Shown: positions 34,290 to 45,761 of the stretch, piece by piece
Position numbering within the stretch: the first letter of the stretch is position 1
How the letters are laid out: every line of letters starts with the position of its first letter
Assembly (NCBI GenBank): GCA_964017235.1
Contig: OZ024930.1
Coordinates: 155,310,221-155,374,220, forward strand
Reading direction: 5' to 3'
DNA length: 64,000 nt
DNA from: Sabellastarte sp. h YS-2021
Lineage: Eukaryota; Annelida; Polychaeta; Sabellida; Sabellidae
Notes under the pieces: generated by a model
The model's input: only the letters and a program-made list of their open reading frames with translations
Told to the model about the DNA's origin: nothing
Database searches by the model: none
Translations under genes and position numbers: made by a program

Positions 34290-35310
34290 TTGACAGGTGA
34301 AAAGTCATCCCTCTTGAGATGCTGCATGCTGAGTGTCATGCCATCTGTAGCATCTGTAGTGGTTTCTGCATCTTGTTTTTCTACATTACTATCAGCAGTA
34401 GAATACACTTGAGAGCAAGAAGCTGAGGTTGTATGGTAGTCGTTTGTATCACAGTTTTTACCAGAATTTCTTAGTAGTTCTCTGTAACATAAGCAGACAT
34501 GAGTTCATCACCAAAGCCAGCAGTAATGTTCTCACACGTGAAAGTGCTTGGACAGGCTTTTCCCACATTTTCATATATTGTATCTGCCAGCTGTTACAAC
34601 TATCATTGTAGTTCTTTTTCAGTGCACTATGCACAGATCTGTCAAGAGGTTGTAGTTTATGACTACAATGAGGTGGAAATGTAAGAATCACTATTTGTCT
34701 TCTGTAATTGTCAAGTAGCAAAAGAACAGGCTTGTCGGGCGTCACAAGAGTATGAGCAAGTGATCCAACCACAGTGAAAACAACTCTGCATTCATCCTGC
34801 CACTTGGATGGGCCATTCCAAATGTTCCTGGTGGTGCCCCCTTAATCATGTTACTGCAAACATTTACTCCTGAAATACCAGTTTGTATTGAGTTCGAAAT
34901 AGCATTGACAGCACCACACATTGCAATTATGTTCCTCTTTCTGCAGATGTCACCTGGCCACTTTGTTTGGTTTTTTTTTCTGAGAAAACTTTGGAGGATT
35001 GTGAACTGTTGTCAGTCCAGTTTTGTCAACATTATACACTGACTCAGGTGGAAACTTGAAACTTGTCATTACCAGTTTAAAGTTAATGAAGATGTCTGCT
35101 ATATTCTTTTGGTTCTTCCTGATAGCTCAGAATTTGGGCTTTCAACCCATGAATCAGGCATTTTCTTCCATATTTCACAGCCAAATGAAATGTCAGTTTC
35201 CTTGATGTTTTGTTGTTGGGCCATGTTGGTATTTGGATGCTTCAATGAGATAAGCGACAAGTTCTTTTCTTCATTTTCATTAAAGCTCTGTTTGCATAAT
35301 TAGGTATTAG
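34290..35310 (-). pseudogene. pogo/Tigger-type DDE transposase remnant
   Basis: Minus strand. The frame 34772-34458 contains PVLLLLDNYRRQIVILTFPP and HCSHKLQPLDRSVHSALKK, the hallmark second-Asp block of pogo/Tigger/CENP-B-type transposases (family form: LLLDNH..H......PPHTSHkLQPLD). Upstream on the minus strand, frames with stops read SFGCEIWKKMPDSW, KQSGQVTSAERE and GGTTRNIWNGPSKWQDE, matching the preceding family blocks. The DNA-binding N-terminus and the element ends are missing. His of DNH is Tyr here. Confidence 0.75.
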
Positions 35311-35644
35311 TCTCACAGAACTATCTTAAAAAATGTAATTATAAATTTATTGCAACTGGATATTGTTTTGGAAGTGCTAAATATCTGGAATCACAATAAC
35401 GATAATAAATGTGCAATTAAAAATCTAGAGAAAGATCAGACTACCCATAACAACAGCAAGTTCCTTTCATTAAATTATTAAAGTGATCCCCATTTAACAA
35501 ATACATGTATATACATTAGGACATAATTGTATTCAAGTTTAACATTTGGTCTGTGGGTTTCCTCATAACAAACAAGTTATATAAGGAAATAACAATATTT
35601 ATTTTTATCATAGTAAGTGCAGTCCCAACACACAATGTCTTGTT
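35311..35644. other. Non-coding region
   Basis: Nothing recognised. Confidence 0.4.
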
Positions 35645-35655
35645 TTAATCAAGAC
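35645..35655. repeat. Target-site duplication of SINE, left copy
   Basis: TTAATCAAGAC, identical to 35896-35906. Confidence 0.88.
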
Positions 35656-35895
35656 CAGGGGCCACGGTGGCAGAGTGGTAACACTCTCGCCTCCCACCTC
35701 TGAGGCCAGGGTTTGGTTTCCGACATGGCCTCAAGTAGGAAAGCTGGTAGTTGCTTGCCGTTGGTCGGCAGTTTACAGTACAGCACCCTGACAAACTATA
35801 TGTACTTGTTTCCTCTGCACTTCCAACTATCCGTCGTGATATGACCTTTACAGTGTTGAAAGTGACATAAAACCCCAAATAAATCAATAAATAAA
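35656..35895 (+). mobile_element. tRNA-derived SINE with 11-bp target duplication
   Basis: The head carries a box A-like TGGCAGAGTGGTAACACTC and box B-like GGTTTGGTTTCC with tRNA spacing. A unique body and an AT-rich tail (CCCCAAATAAATCAATAAAT) follow. TTAATCAAGAC directly precedes (35645-35655) and follows (35896-35906) the element, a perfect target-site duplication, so both ends are exact. The partner LINE is not identified. Confidence 0.88.
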
Positions 35896-35906
35896 TTAAT
35901 CAAGAC

Positions 35907-36060
35907 AACTGTATCCGCCTTTGTCATGTTTACAATATTTTGAAACTCCCATACGTGTACATATATCTCACATACATCATTAAACCTGTGTCATATTTCC
36001 CTTTCCCTGTACCTGAACATAAGAAAATATACCATTAAATAGTCACTAACATAGTCCTAA
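35907..36060. other. Spacer between SINE and Harbinger element
   Basis: No feature; ends in TAA, the Harbinger target copy (36058-36060). Confidence 0.5.
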
Positions 36061-36429
36061 TGGGAATGTTCCACTGGAACTGACCCAGTAACCGACTATA
36101 CGACTCTAGTGTCAGTTGCAAAAGTCGTGGAATCAGGAACAAAAACCACCAAAAAAGTGCACAAAAATGATGGGTCGGTAACATCTTCCTGACAGGACGT
36201 AAATCATACCAGTTTGACTGGATCAAAATCCCGACCTGACTTGAAGATGGGAAACTACCGGGACATGCCATAAACCCCTTATAGACAAGCCGTAAAAACC
36301 CCCGACAAGCTGTAAAACAGACAGGACTGGAATATTTTCCAAACTCACCCCGATTGGACTGATTAAATCCTCGAGGGTCCAGAGTCGGGATCATACCAAA
36401 ACTATATAAACCCCCTGTGGCTCACGATA

Positions 36430-37391
36430 AAACATCATTTGTCACTGCAAAGATGCCAACTACACATCTCAGAGACTTCATACATCAACTTAAGGTACTT
36501 TTGGTTTATATTGAGTTTAATATTTTGATTTGCATCTTGATGAAAAGACAGAGAAGGACACATTTGAACCCAGTACCATCATCTGCCATACAGCCACCAG
36601 CACAGCCTCAGCCCCAGCCAGCCTCCAGGAGAAGAAGAAAGACACCACACCCCTGGGTCATGCCTGGATTCTTCAGAGACAAGAAAAGGGATGCTACAGC
36701 AACCTCCTGGCCTACCTCATACACACAGACATCGCAGGGTATCAGAATTTTGTCAGGATGTCCCCTGCCACTTTTAATCTAATCGAGGAACCCATTCACC
36801 ACTGCATCAATAAGTCAGTCACCAATTTCCAGAAGGCACTGGAAGTTGGACTCAAACTGTCCATAACCCTGAGACACCTGACCAATGAAACCTTTTGAAG
36901 CCTTTTGAGGGAAAAGATCAAGCATGGCAGCTTGGGGATTCCACCACCCGAACCCCTGGGGGAGGGAGAGCCAGACGTACACTACTTCTTGCTGTGTGGC
37001 AACACCTTTTCCTTGATGCCCTAGATGGTGAAACCCTACAGCCAAAGACAACTGACCAGGGAAGAAAGAATAGCCAACTACAGAATATCCGGGAGCAGGA
37101 CCGCACTGCTTCAGGGTACTACTGGGCACCATGGAGCAAAGGCCAAGGGTTGTCAGAGACATTGTCTTTACTTGTGTGGTGTTGCACAACATGATGAGGA
37201 CACACGAGGGCGGGCCAGACAGGAAACCAACCCCAGGAAATGATGTAGAAGCTCAACAGAATGAACAGGCGGTGTATGTGCTCAATGAGAACTACAGGAA
37301 TCCTTCAAGGGAGGCCAAACATCATCTAGAACTGCTAAAGCATTACGTCAATCACGTGGTGGCATTGGCCGGGCAGGAGGACAGGATCTAA
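36430..37391 (+). pseudogene. HARBI1-like transposase, catalytic centre deleted
   Basis: Frames read RRRRKTPHPWVMPGFF, then (after a frameshift near 36690) GCYSNLLAYL, NFVRMSPATFNLIEE and KLSITLRHLTNETF (to 36897). Next come PPPEP, NTFSLMPWMVKPYSQRQLTR (third acidic region, with the usual GDDAF changed to GNTF), LTREERIANYRISGSR, and after another frame change EQRPRVVRDIVFTCVVLHNM to the stop at 37389-37391. In the family a large segment with the first two catalytic Asp residues lies between LRHL...ETF and PPPEP. It is missing here, so the protein cannot be catalytic. Confidence 0.8.
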
Positions 37392-38830
37392 GATGTGGCA
37401 ATCAACAACCCTGGTGGCAGAAGCTGGCATCTATCAGTCCTTTTCAAGACTACTATCAGTCCTTTTCCGGACTACTATCGGTTCTTTTCAGGACTAACCA
37501 ATTATTCCAAGAACTGGTGTTACTAAAACTTCCAACAAATTTCCAAACTAAATCCATTTTATTTCCAACAAGTTTCAAAAATATTTCCAACCAAAGTCCC
37601 CAGTTTAAAATACTCAACCCAAGTTATGTCCAAATAAAGCCCCACTTAAATGTAAAAATTTCTAAACTTTTGTTTTAATTATTTTGGTTAAAACTTGCCA
37701 GATATTGATAAGTTCAAAATCTGTAAAAAAAAAGGGCGAAGTTGAAATGTTTAGCAAAGGATCAAAGGTCACAAGGTTGAATCCAAATGTCAAAATACTT
37801 CTCCCACATCAGACCTTGTTTAAAGTCAAACTATTACAATTATTGTTATTGTTTTTAACAACTTTGGGGGTGGCCAAAATATCATAGCCTTTAGCCCATT
37901 TCTTTTTGGCCAAAACATTCCTAATCATCTTGGGATTTTTACAATTTTTTCCTAATTTGATTTAAGTTTGTTTTTTTTATTTTACTTTTTTGGGGAGTCA
38001 AAATTTTCAAAATTTTTTTCTAACTTCCAAATAGTTCAAGATTATTGATTTTGTTTAACTTCTAACTTTTATTCACAGAGACACTCATTCATTCATTTTG
38101 TTTTGTTTTTTTCGTGTGTGTTTGAGACCCCACTGTGATGCTCCCATATCTCCTCCTGCAGCTTCTGCTTCAGTGTTACTTCTTTCTGTCCCAGGGGCCT
38201 TTTTTCTGCAACTCCTTCCTCTTACAAGTGTGATTCCTCTGCCCTTACCTCCTCTCTCCTTGCCTCCTCCCCCCTCTGTTGCTATTGCCATGCCTCCTGC
38301 CTCTCTCTGGCCTGAAAAAAGTTCAGTTCCCGGCTTGTCTGTTGTATAACCGGCTTGTTGGTTTCTGTTTATGGCTTGTCTGTATGTGTTCCCAGCTTTT
38401 CCTGCTGAGATGTTACCAACCCTACAGCTGAAGACTGGGAGACTTCCCATCTCAACGGGAAGTGTGCAAGTCAGGTTGGTTAGTTTAAGACAGTCCAGCT
38501 TGCTTTCAAATATGGTCGGTTAGTGTAGCCGGCCTGTCTGTAGGTGGAGTGCTGGTACTCAAGCAGGACTGGATGGAAGTTTTTAAGACAAGACGGTAAC
38601 AGTGTAGGACAAGACAGGAAGTGTAAATGACAAGCCGTAGGACAGTTTCCAGGTGGGCGGAGCCAAAGTTCGGATGCAGAGTCGTGGAGGGTCAGTGAAA
38701 TATCAAATATGTTTTATATTTTCCGTTCCATTGCAACAAGTGGGGAAACTGACCCTAACCGACTCTGTAAACATTGCTCCCAACCCTCGAAAAACACCTA
38801 GTTACCGACAGGTCGGCTCCAGGGGAACAC
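37392..38830. other. Right half of Harbinger element, non-coding
   Basis: Poly-T and pyrimidine-rich stretches near 37970-38330 and repeated 'GACAAG'/'CTTGTC' subterminal motifs toward 38650. TTTTCAGGACTA and related phrases repeat at 37440-37500. No convincing frame. Confidence 0.5.
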
Positions 38831-38838
38831 CCCCATAA

Positions 38839-40229
38839 GCGTTAATCCATGATGGGTCTACAATAGTGATTTTACGAACAATAAGGCCACTCTTCATCAG
38901 GTTCCAAGTTAATATTTTGTAGCTGTATACCTGCTACAGTATCCTAATATTAACTACGTAATGATAGCTCCTACCTCATAAAAACTACATAGAACTACTC
39001 AAGCTCTGGTTTCATTGTGATATAATACCTCAAATTAATCAAAATAAAGATATTTACACTGATATACCCTATTTATCCAGAAGCAACGCAAGATTAAGAG
39101 CAATATCTATTAAGCTCAACCAGTTCAAAACGTTCATATTTGTGGGGTTGACCTTACACAGAATTGACACTATTTACTTATATTTCAAGTGTTTTACAGC
39201 ATTCTTGCTTGTGAGGCTGATCTGCCTCAGATTTCACCTTGCCAAAGATCTTTATCCACTTAGCTTTATGCATTTTAACTTCTTGTCAAATGTTTCAACT
39301 TCACATAACTTCACCGGGGTGTCATTACTTCCAATGTATTAAAGTTAAATTGTTACCCATAACAGCTATTTCTCATACATGTCCGGTTTGTGTCCAGGTA
39401 CCAGCTATATTTTAAATCAGACTTGTATTTTACCTTGCATTGGACGTTTGCATAGCACTGATCTTTGGTCACCAGAGCATTATAACCCTGTTCTATTTTT
39501 TCCCTTTCTTAAAACTTCCAAACCTCTCAGCCACAGTTTAGTTCTTTTTTCATTTGCCTCCCTTGACTTTCTCATTGCCATCCAAGGTCATGTAAGTTCC
39601 ATGACTAAAGACATTAGGCTCGACTGTTTGGCTTTGAAATTTCACCTGTATAGTCAAGGTCATGTGTTTCAATGACAAGTCCTATTTCTTACTTTGGTTT
39701 ATTTGTCTTCTATTGGACTTGGGCCCAGGCCTTGTAAATTATAATACATACTGTCTTCATGACAAGATTAATGAAATTTATAAGCATTAATGTTCTTATT
39801 ATGTATGTAATTGTATAAATTGTGCTCTGGCAAGATATTGAAGATATTTTATAAGATTAAATTATATTAGCTCATTTGTTTCTTTTTGTTCTGCCAGGGG
39901 AGTGGTGTCATTTTCACCCAGACGTAATGCAAGATCAGAGAGCAATATGACAACTTAAAGGCCCACTGAATCTGCAACATTCTTCCCTAAATATTGTTTT
40001 TTGTTTTGAAGCCAGTCATTTGTCAGTTTAGATAATTCTGTAGTTTTCTCCCTGGAGATACTCGGAATCATCAAAAAATCATCAGTTACATCACAGATCA
40101 TAGGAAATACTTCTTGCTTAGAAAGCTGAAACCTCCACATCTTGAAATATGTGGGTTATTTTTGTTCCTTTACTTTGGGATTTGAGAACCTGGTTTATAG
40201 TTATATAGATAGTTTCTTTCGACCAAACA
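38839..40229. other. Non-coding region
   Basis: No gene supported. The minus frame 40140-39955 (MWRFQLSKQEVF start) has no recognised domain and lies beside a TTAAAGGCCCACTG phrase that looks repetitive. Confidence 0.4.
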
Positions 40230-40830
40230 CCATTAACAACGACTTAGGTTTAAGAAAAATGAGTTTTATTAGGCAAAGGTACACAGTAAAGTATACACAT
40301 CAAAACGTTTTGATTATTTGATATTTTATACCACTCATAATAACTAGTAATCAATTATAGACCACAAAACCTCTGCCAAGGCTGTCAAGTATCTCCATAT
40401 TGTAATTTTACCTAAATACTCGTTGAAAATGGAACTGTTGAATATTCAGGATTTTCTATTATACGGATCTTTTTCTAAAATTTTAACACTTCTTCATTTG
40501 GTCAGCCCCAACCATGTAAAAAAGTTCATAAAGATGCATTCACTAGTTTTAGATTAATTATGAACATAGACCTGAACACACCACAAAACATAGTCACTGT
40601 AGCAGAAGTAATAATAATAATGTAGACACTAGTGGACTTGGACAACCCTATTACATTAATTAGTGTACTCAATAACAGACGTGTAGAGATATATTGGTTG
40701 GTTTTCGGAAGATAGAACCCTACCCAAATCCTCATACAGCCTGATCTACACAAACAAAAATACTGTTAATTGGCAGATTTCTGGTTAATGGAAGGCCACA
40801 GAATATTGAATCGGAAAAGAGAAAATATGT
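40230..40830 (+). repeat. Dispersed repeat R, copy 2
   Basis: Shares ACATTAATTAGTGTACTC, AATAACAGACGTGTAGAGAT and TTAATGGAAGGCCACAGAA with 32480-32810 in the same order and orientation. The left part is extended relative to copy 1. Confidence 0.7.
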
Positions 40831-42130
40831 GTGGAGTTTCTTACAGCTGACAACTTATTTTCCATCATAGTAATGGCAGAATCCTTTCATTGTGAGTTAC
40901 GGTCAAATTTGACATAAAGGGATTGACTTTTTGGCCATTTTTATAAAGGATATGACTGTTTCAAGTTTCGTAGTTTTTAACTTTGTTTCCATTATCACCC
41001 ACTGGCTTAGTAAAGCAAGTAAAAAGAAGGGTTAGCACTTCCCATCATATTTCAATGCAAAAAAAAAATCAAAAGCAGATATGGGATTTTCCGAAAAGAG
41101 GGCTATGAGTTGTCGGTGGATATGGGCATTTTGTGCTTATTTAACTGGGGAAATATCCGGTATAACAACCCATAGTAGAAAACCCCCAGAAAACTGTAAC
41201 CAAATTATACACAATACATTCAATTTGATATTTAAGACAAAATTTCAAGTTCACTGTCATCAATAAACCCAGAAACTGATGTACACAACCAGAGATTCTC
41301 ATGAATGTGTCTAAAAGAAGTATATTATTTACTTTTCACTAAAATAATGATTTAAGATGCAATGTTATAATTTTGAAAATATTTTTGGTTTATGATACTA
41401 TTAACATGGGCTTCATATATTGTACTGGCTTTACAACTGCCAGGAATCTTGCATGTTAATGAGAAATGTTTGAATATATGAACGCTTCTTGCATGTGCAC
41501 TGGAATATATGAGGATGGTTAAGGCAGGGGTTTTTTGGGCAAATGTTTATCAGAATTTTAAGTACACATAAAAATGGTGTTCAAACACATTTTTTCAAAC
41601 TATTAGAAATATAATCAACTAAGTATGTTAAAGGCTGACTGCTACAAAATTATCATTTTATTTATTTATGGTATCTTTCATGGCCTGTTGCATCAAATAT
41701 TGCACACATTTTCACGTATGGAGTCTTATTAAATTTTTCACATAGTTGTCTTATACACGTTCATGAGAGTATCCCATGTGTATATCAGCTTCTGGGTCTA
41801 CTGATGACTGTGTAGTTGCTTTGGTTTCCTTTGATTATAGTGAGACCTCATATGAGACCAACCAATTAACTAAACTCCTAGAGGCCTTCAAGGGGCAATA
41901 ATGAAATTTCTACATAAAATCTGCGCCCCAACTCAACACAAGAACCAATCAAAGTGAAGCTTTCAAAAGACATATAATGTCTGTCAGTAATCCTAAATAA
42001 CAGATGGGACATGTAGGTTTTTTATGCACATAAACTGAAGATATTTACATAAAATTCTGTTTTTCTCCACACTGTGGAGGGATTAGAGACAAGCTTTTCT
42101 AAATTCTTCTCAAGTAAGTCTTTAACCCCA
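40831..42130. other. Non-coding; probable 3' UTR and downstream region of the minus-strand host exon
   Basis: No open gene. On the minus strand, AATAAA copies (plus TTTATTTATTTA at about 41657-41668) lie some 470 bases past the stop of the host exon and are candidate polyadenylation signals. Confidence 0.45.
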
Positions 42131-42517
42131 CTACAATACTGTGCTGTCCTGTAACAAAGGCTGAGCCATGCCCACATACGTATTGTCATAATCTTCATAT
42201 ATTACTTCTGTTTGTGTGGCTGCCCCTGTCGACACCTGGCGGTCATTTGGAGAGTTGGTCACGTGATGTACTGGAAGATTGCTTTGAGATTTGCAAGCTT
42301 TACAGAGTTTGACGAGAGTTACTATGATTATAACCACAATGACTAAGGTAAGTCCTGCAGCAAAGGCAATCTTCCAGGCAGCTGGCGCCGTCTTGGTGGG
42401 CTCAGGTCTTCCTAATAGCCAATTACCTCCGTTTCCTGTGTTGACAGCATAGCTGCCGTTTGTGTTGACTTGGAGCCAAAAGGGAACAAAGCGTTCACTT
42501 GGTTCCTCATCCATTTT
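42131..42517 (-). CDS. Last coding exon of a single-pass transmembrane protein (host gene, partial)
   Basis: On the minus strand a strong acceptor (pyrimidine-rich CTTTTATCTTTGCAG) ends at 42518 and the exon opens at AAA-ATG (phase 0). It encodes about 128 residues to the TAG at 42131-42133: a short extracellular juxtamembrane part (KMDEEPSERFVPFW, NGSYAVNTGNGGNW), a hydrophobic span WKIAFAAGLTLVIVVIIIVT with following LVKLCK, then a cytoplasmic tail with EVIYEDYDNTYVGMAQPLL. The tail holds three closely spaced tyrosines in acidic context, which suggests a phosphorylation or adaptor site (inference). The ligand-binding part must be on upstream exons beyond or in the intronic DNA to the right. 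The family is not recognised. An ATG upstream of the acceptor also opens the frame, but the splice site makes the exon reading more likely. Confidence 0.65.
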   Translation of the reverse strand, partial: KMDEEPSERFVPFWLQVNTNGSYAVNTGNGGNWLLGRPEPTKTAPAAWKIAFAAGLTLVIVVIIIVTLVKLCKACKSQSNLPVHHVTNSPNDRQVSTGAATQTEVIYEDYDNTYVGMAQPLLQDSTVL

Positions 42518-43381
42518 CTGCAAAGATAAAAGACGAAGTTCAGGCATTTATTTCTTTTTATCAGCTAAGAACATTGATTGGTTGGTTGGGGGGTTGGTTG
42601 GTCATATCATGAAGGGAAGTTTCCTCGGATGGAGGATTATAGTGCATACCAGTAGGACAACATATTCTACTGAAAAGTATCAGACATTGACAAGTAACTA
42701 ACAATTAGTTCTTTTCTTTTGAGGACCAGGGTTTGAGCCTCAAATTTAATACCAGTGAACTTCTTAATAATTAAAAATCAATGAAAGTTTCTTCTTCCTT
42801 CAAAGTTCACCTTTATTTTGACATGTAAAGTGAAAATAACACATGGTGAAATTAAAAGTATTTTTTCTTTTTTTTACTTTTTAGAGAGAATAACACAATG
42901 CACATCACAGAACACAACCAAATTGAAATACCAAATTGCTAACTTATACATGTTCAAAACAAATGCTCATCAAAAGATATAATTATACCCAATTAAAGGT
43001 GGCATAACAACTAAACAATTTGCAAAATCGTGTTAATATATCAACAGAAAAAGAGCTTTGAAACAGTTGAAAATACTTTTTTATAACAAGGATTATTATC
43101 ACCCTTCTACCCCTCAATGTCAGTGATTTATAATATAATTACACACAACATTGTTGTGAAGAAATCCAATTTGCTAGTGTATAAAGGTATGCAAGGAAAA
43201 TGAAAGGTATTTCGGATTTTCAGAAAAAAATATATCAAAAATTAAGATTACACTATGATATGAGTGCATTTTCTTGTGTATATATAATGATGGATGTTTT
43301 ACTTTTATTATCAACCACTTTGCCTCTAAAATAAGTAAAATAGGCCCATATGTACTCAAAGAATGCCAAGAATTAGCTGTG
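42518..43381. other. Probable intron of the transmembrane gene
   Basis: AT-rich, no coding frame. A TTGGTTGGTTGGGGGGTTGG run lies near 42580. Confidence 0.45.
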
Positions 43382-43741
43382 AAATGTATACATACTTACA
43401 CGTACCAGTGAATATAAACATTTTAAAGATTAACATGATATATCTCTATATCTAGAGCTGTATACAAATACCTTTCTAATAATCTTCAATAACATAGCTA
43501 TAAATGTATACATACTTACACGTACCAGTGAATATAAACATTTTAAAGATTAACATGATATATCTCTATATCTAGAGCTGTATACAAATACCTTTCTAAT
43601 AATCTTCAATAAGATAGCTATAAATGTATACATACTTACACGTACCAGTGAATATAAACATTTTAAAGATTAACATGATATATCTCTATATCTAGAGCTG
43701 TATAAAAATACCTTTCTAATAATCTTCAATAAGATAGCTAT
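43382..43741. repeat. Three tandem copies of a 120-bp unit
   Basis: Units start AAATGTATACATACTTACAC at 43382, 43502 and 43622. They are nearly identical (single-base changes such as AACATAG/AAGATAG and TATACAAA/TATAAAAA). The exact period and very low divergence show a recent expansion. Confidence 0.97.
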
Positions 43742-44900
43742 AAATTACATAATCAATGAAATATGTACATAAGTACAGCAAATGTTGACGATTTTGTTAT
43801 GCTGATTATGCATAATAAGAGATGCCTGGAATACAAATATCATCTTGTCTGTATGCCCTGGTATCAAGGCCAAATACGTTGTTTGGCAGAAAAGAAAACA
43901 CAGTTTTAAAAGCTGGAAATAGACTTCATTAAATCAAATAGGTTGTAGATGCTTACCTGACACTACAAAACTATCAAGGTATATAATTCCTAAGAATACA
44001 CATATATCCTTTGCCAAGTTTGACAATGTCTCAAATAAACAAATGAAATCTTTATGGCAAAGGAATTGCATTCACATTTCACCAGAAGCTATCCAGGATT
44101 GTACCTGGTAAACATTACATGTAGATATATTTCCCAAACCTTTGTTTTCATCAATTACCACCTCACATGGTGATAGTGATCACTTCAGTCTTGCTTTCAG
44201 AGTAACTCCACCTGTAACTGGGTGAATAAACAACATAAACAACAAAAAGTCATTTGTATACCTTATCCATTGATGCAGGAATAAACACTACAGAATACAA
44301 AGATATAGACATTACTGGTCACCTAGAGTTCCATTATCAAATTATTGTTCCACTAGTGATACACACAAACATAAACCAGTGCAATGATTTAATCCTCTCT
44401 TTTCCTTTTTATAAAGGCAATATAAAAATTCACAAGGCAGACCTTAATATTTTGGGTATTTTTCAACGGTAAAAAAAAACAAAAAATAAAACACTATCCA
44501 ACAGAAAAAAGTGACAAGTCAACTCAGTAATCATCAAAATGGTCACTTTGTGTCCATCATTTGCAGATGATACTAGTGTCTTTGTTTACTAATTATCTGA
44601 TATCCACACAGCACACATCGTAGCACTGTATATCTGCTGCTTCACATGGATTTGGTCACTTTATCAATTATAGTCTGCCCACACAGTTTTCTAAGTTTGT
44701 AAAACTACATTTAGCATATCAATCCAAAATTTTATTTCAATGTTTGTCCAAACAAAATACTATGGTTAAAAATACCTGTTTTTTCAATGCTTGGAAAATT
44801 TCTGATGGAAAAATAGGGATACCCATAATTTTGCTATGATCTCAGTTGCTAGGCAGACAACAAAATTACAAACACATAAATATAGATGCAGAAAACCTCT
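43742..44900. other. Non-coding region
   Basis: Probably intronic or intergenic. The frame 44254-44472 has no recognised domain. TTTATTT near 44737 gives a minus-strand AATAAA. Confidence 0.4.
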
Positions 44901-45029
44901 TCACCACAACAAGCCATCAACCCGTTCTGCTCCAGTCGTTGTGTCTCCATTTTTGTTGAGAGACTCCAGTGTTTTGTTACTCTTCCAGTGCCTGTCAACG
45001 TTCAGCTCAGGTCTCTGAGAAGTTTCCAA
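44901..45029 (-). CDS. Candidate terminal exon (weak)
   Basis: Minus strand: TTTTTTTCCTAG ends at 45030 and is followed by 42 open codons (LETSQRPELNVDRHWK..., rich in Lys/Asn/Thr) to TGA at 44903-44901, with AATAAA on the same strand about 160 bases beyond. It could be an alternative last exon of the gene at 42131-42517 or of another gene. The sequence has no recognised domain and may be a chance frame. Confidence 0.22.
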   Translation of the reverse strand: METSQRPELNVDRHWKSNKTLESLNKNGDTTTGAERVDGLLW

Positions 45030-45719
45030 CTAGGAAAAAAACATCTTAGATTTTAGTTGCATCTAATTTGCAGCAAGCAGATGATTACAGAATGATTTAT
45101 ACGTGTATATGTGTTCAGTGGATGGGGAAGAACAGTGTGTGGTAATATTTTGCCTTGAAAGCCCAATAAATAAACCAAAGATGAGCCATTAAGTTACTTT
45201 TCTAAAGTATCATATTCATAAAAAAATAAAAGTTTAGTGAAGAGATTTTCTGGAGGGATTTCATAAAACTTTCTCTAAACAAATCATGCTCCCTTAAGCC
45301 ATGACCTTCATTCCTTGTGCTGTATAATTCAGATATCCTTATCGCCCATTTTATCACCAGACAATAATGACACCATTTGAAAGGTAAATGTCCATGAAAA
45401 GGACAGGCTGGTATCACTCCAATCCTTAAATAATCAAACCTCGGTAAAGAAGTGCTACAAATAAGGCTTCTTCCCAATCCAAACCAAATTCCTAGGGTCC
45501 TCAAAAGAATAGTGGTATGTAAAAGTCACATTACCCAGGGAGAAAAGAAATTTGAAGAAGTAATGGGTTTTATAAATTTTTGGGGTGATATGTATGTAAC
45601 TTGGTGAAATAGCACACTATATCAGTTTGGGGAAGAAAATCAAAACATTCCTTACAATTGGCCTGGTCAGAGTACACCTTGAAAGTTTAATATTAAAGTA
45701 GTTTAAAGGTGAACTTCTC
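45030..45719. other. Non-coding region
   Basis: No gene supported. The minus frame 45504-45202 (about 100 aa) is open but has no recognisable family, and it might belong to a dispersed repeat. Confidence 0.4.
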
Positions 45720-45761
45720 TTGCAAATATGCAAATTAGGTGGGGTGACTTTGTCTGAAAAT

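Larger units (their letters stand above)
36061..38835 (+). mobile_element. PIF/Harbinger DNA transposon with intact ends, internally deleted
   Basis: Left end TGGGAATGTTCCACTGGAAC and right end (reverse complement) TGGGGGTGTTCCCCTGGAGC form inverted repeats with 20 of the first 25 positions matching. The trinucleotide TAA flanks both sides (36058-36060, 38836-38838), the classic TWA duplication of this superfamily. Subterminal GACAAGCCGTA occurs near both ends (about 36283 and 38628), with an inverted CGGCTTGTC near 38333. The interior holds a damaged transposase. The right half (37400-38830) shows no Myb-like second gene that I can recognise. Confidence 0.88.

Noticed and set aside
38085..38450. 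Minus-strand 121-aa frame in the Harbinger element as a possible Myb-like accessory protein
   Set aside because: Composition is low-complexity Gly/Arg/Lys/Glu from a pyrimidine-rich plus strand and lacks the Trp spacing of a Myb/SANT domain.
45202..45504. 100-aa minus-strand frame near 45.3 kb
   Set aside because: No domain, membrane segment or splice context; likely chance or part of a dispersed repeat.
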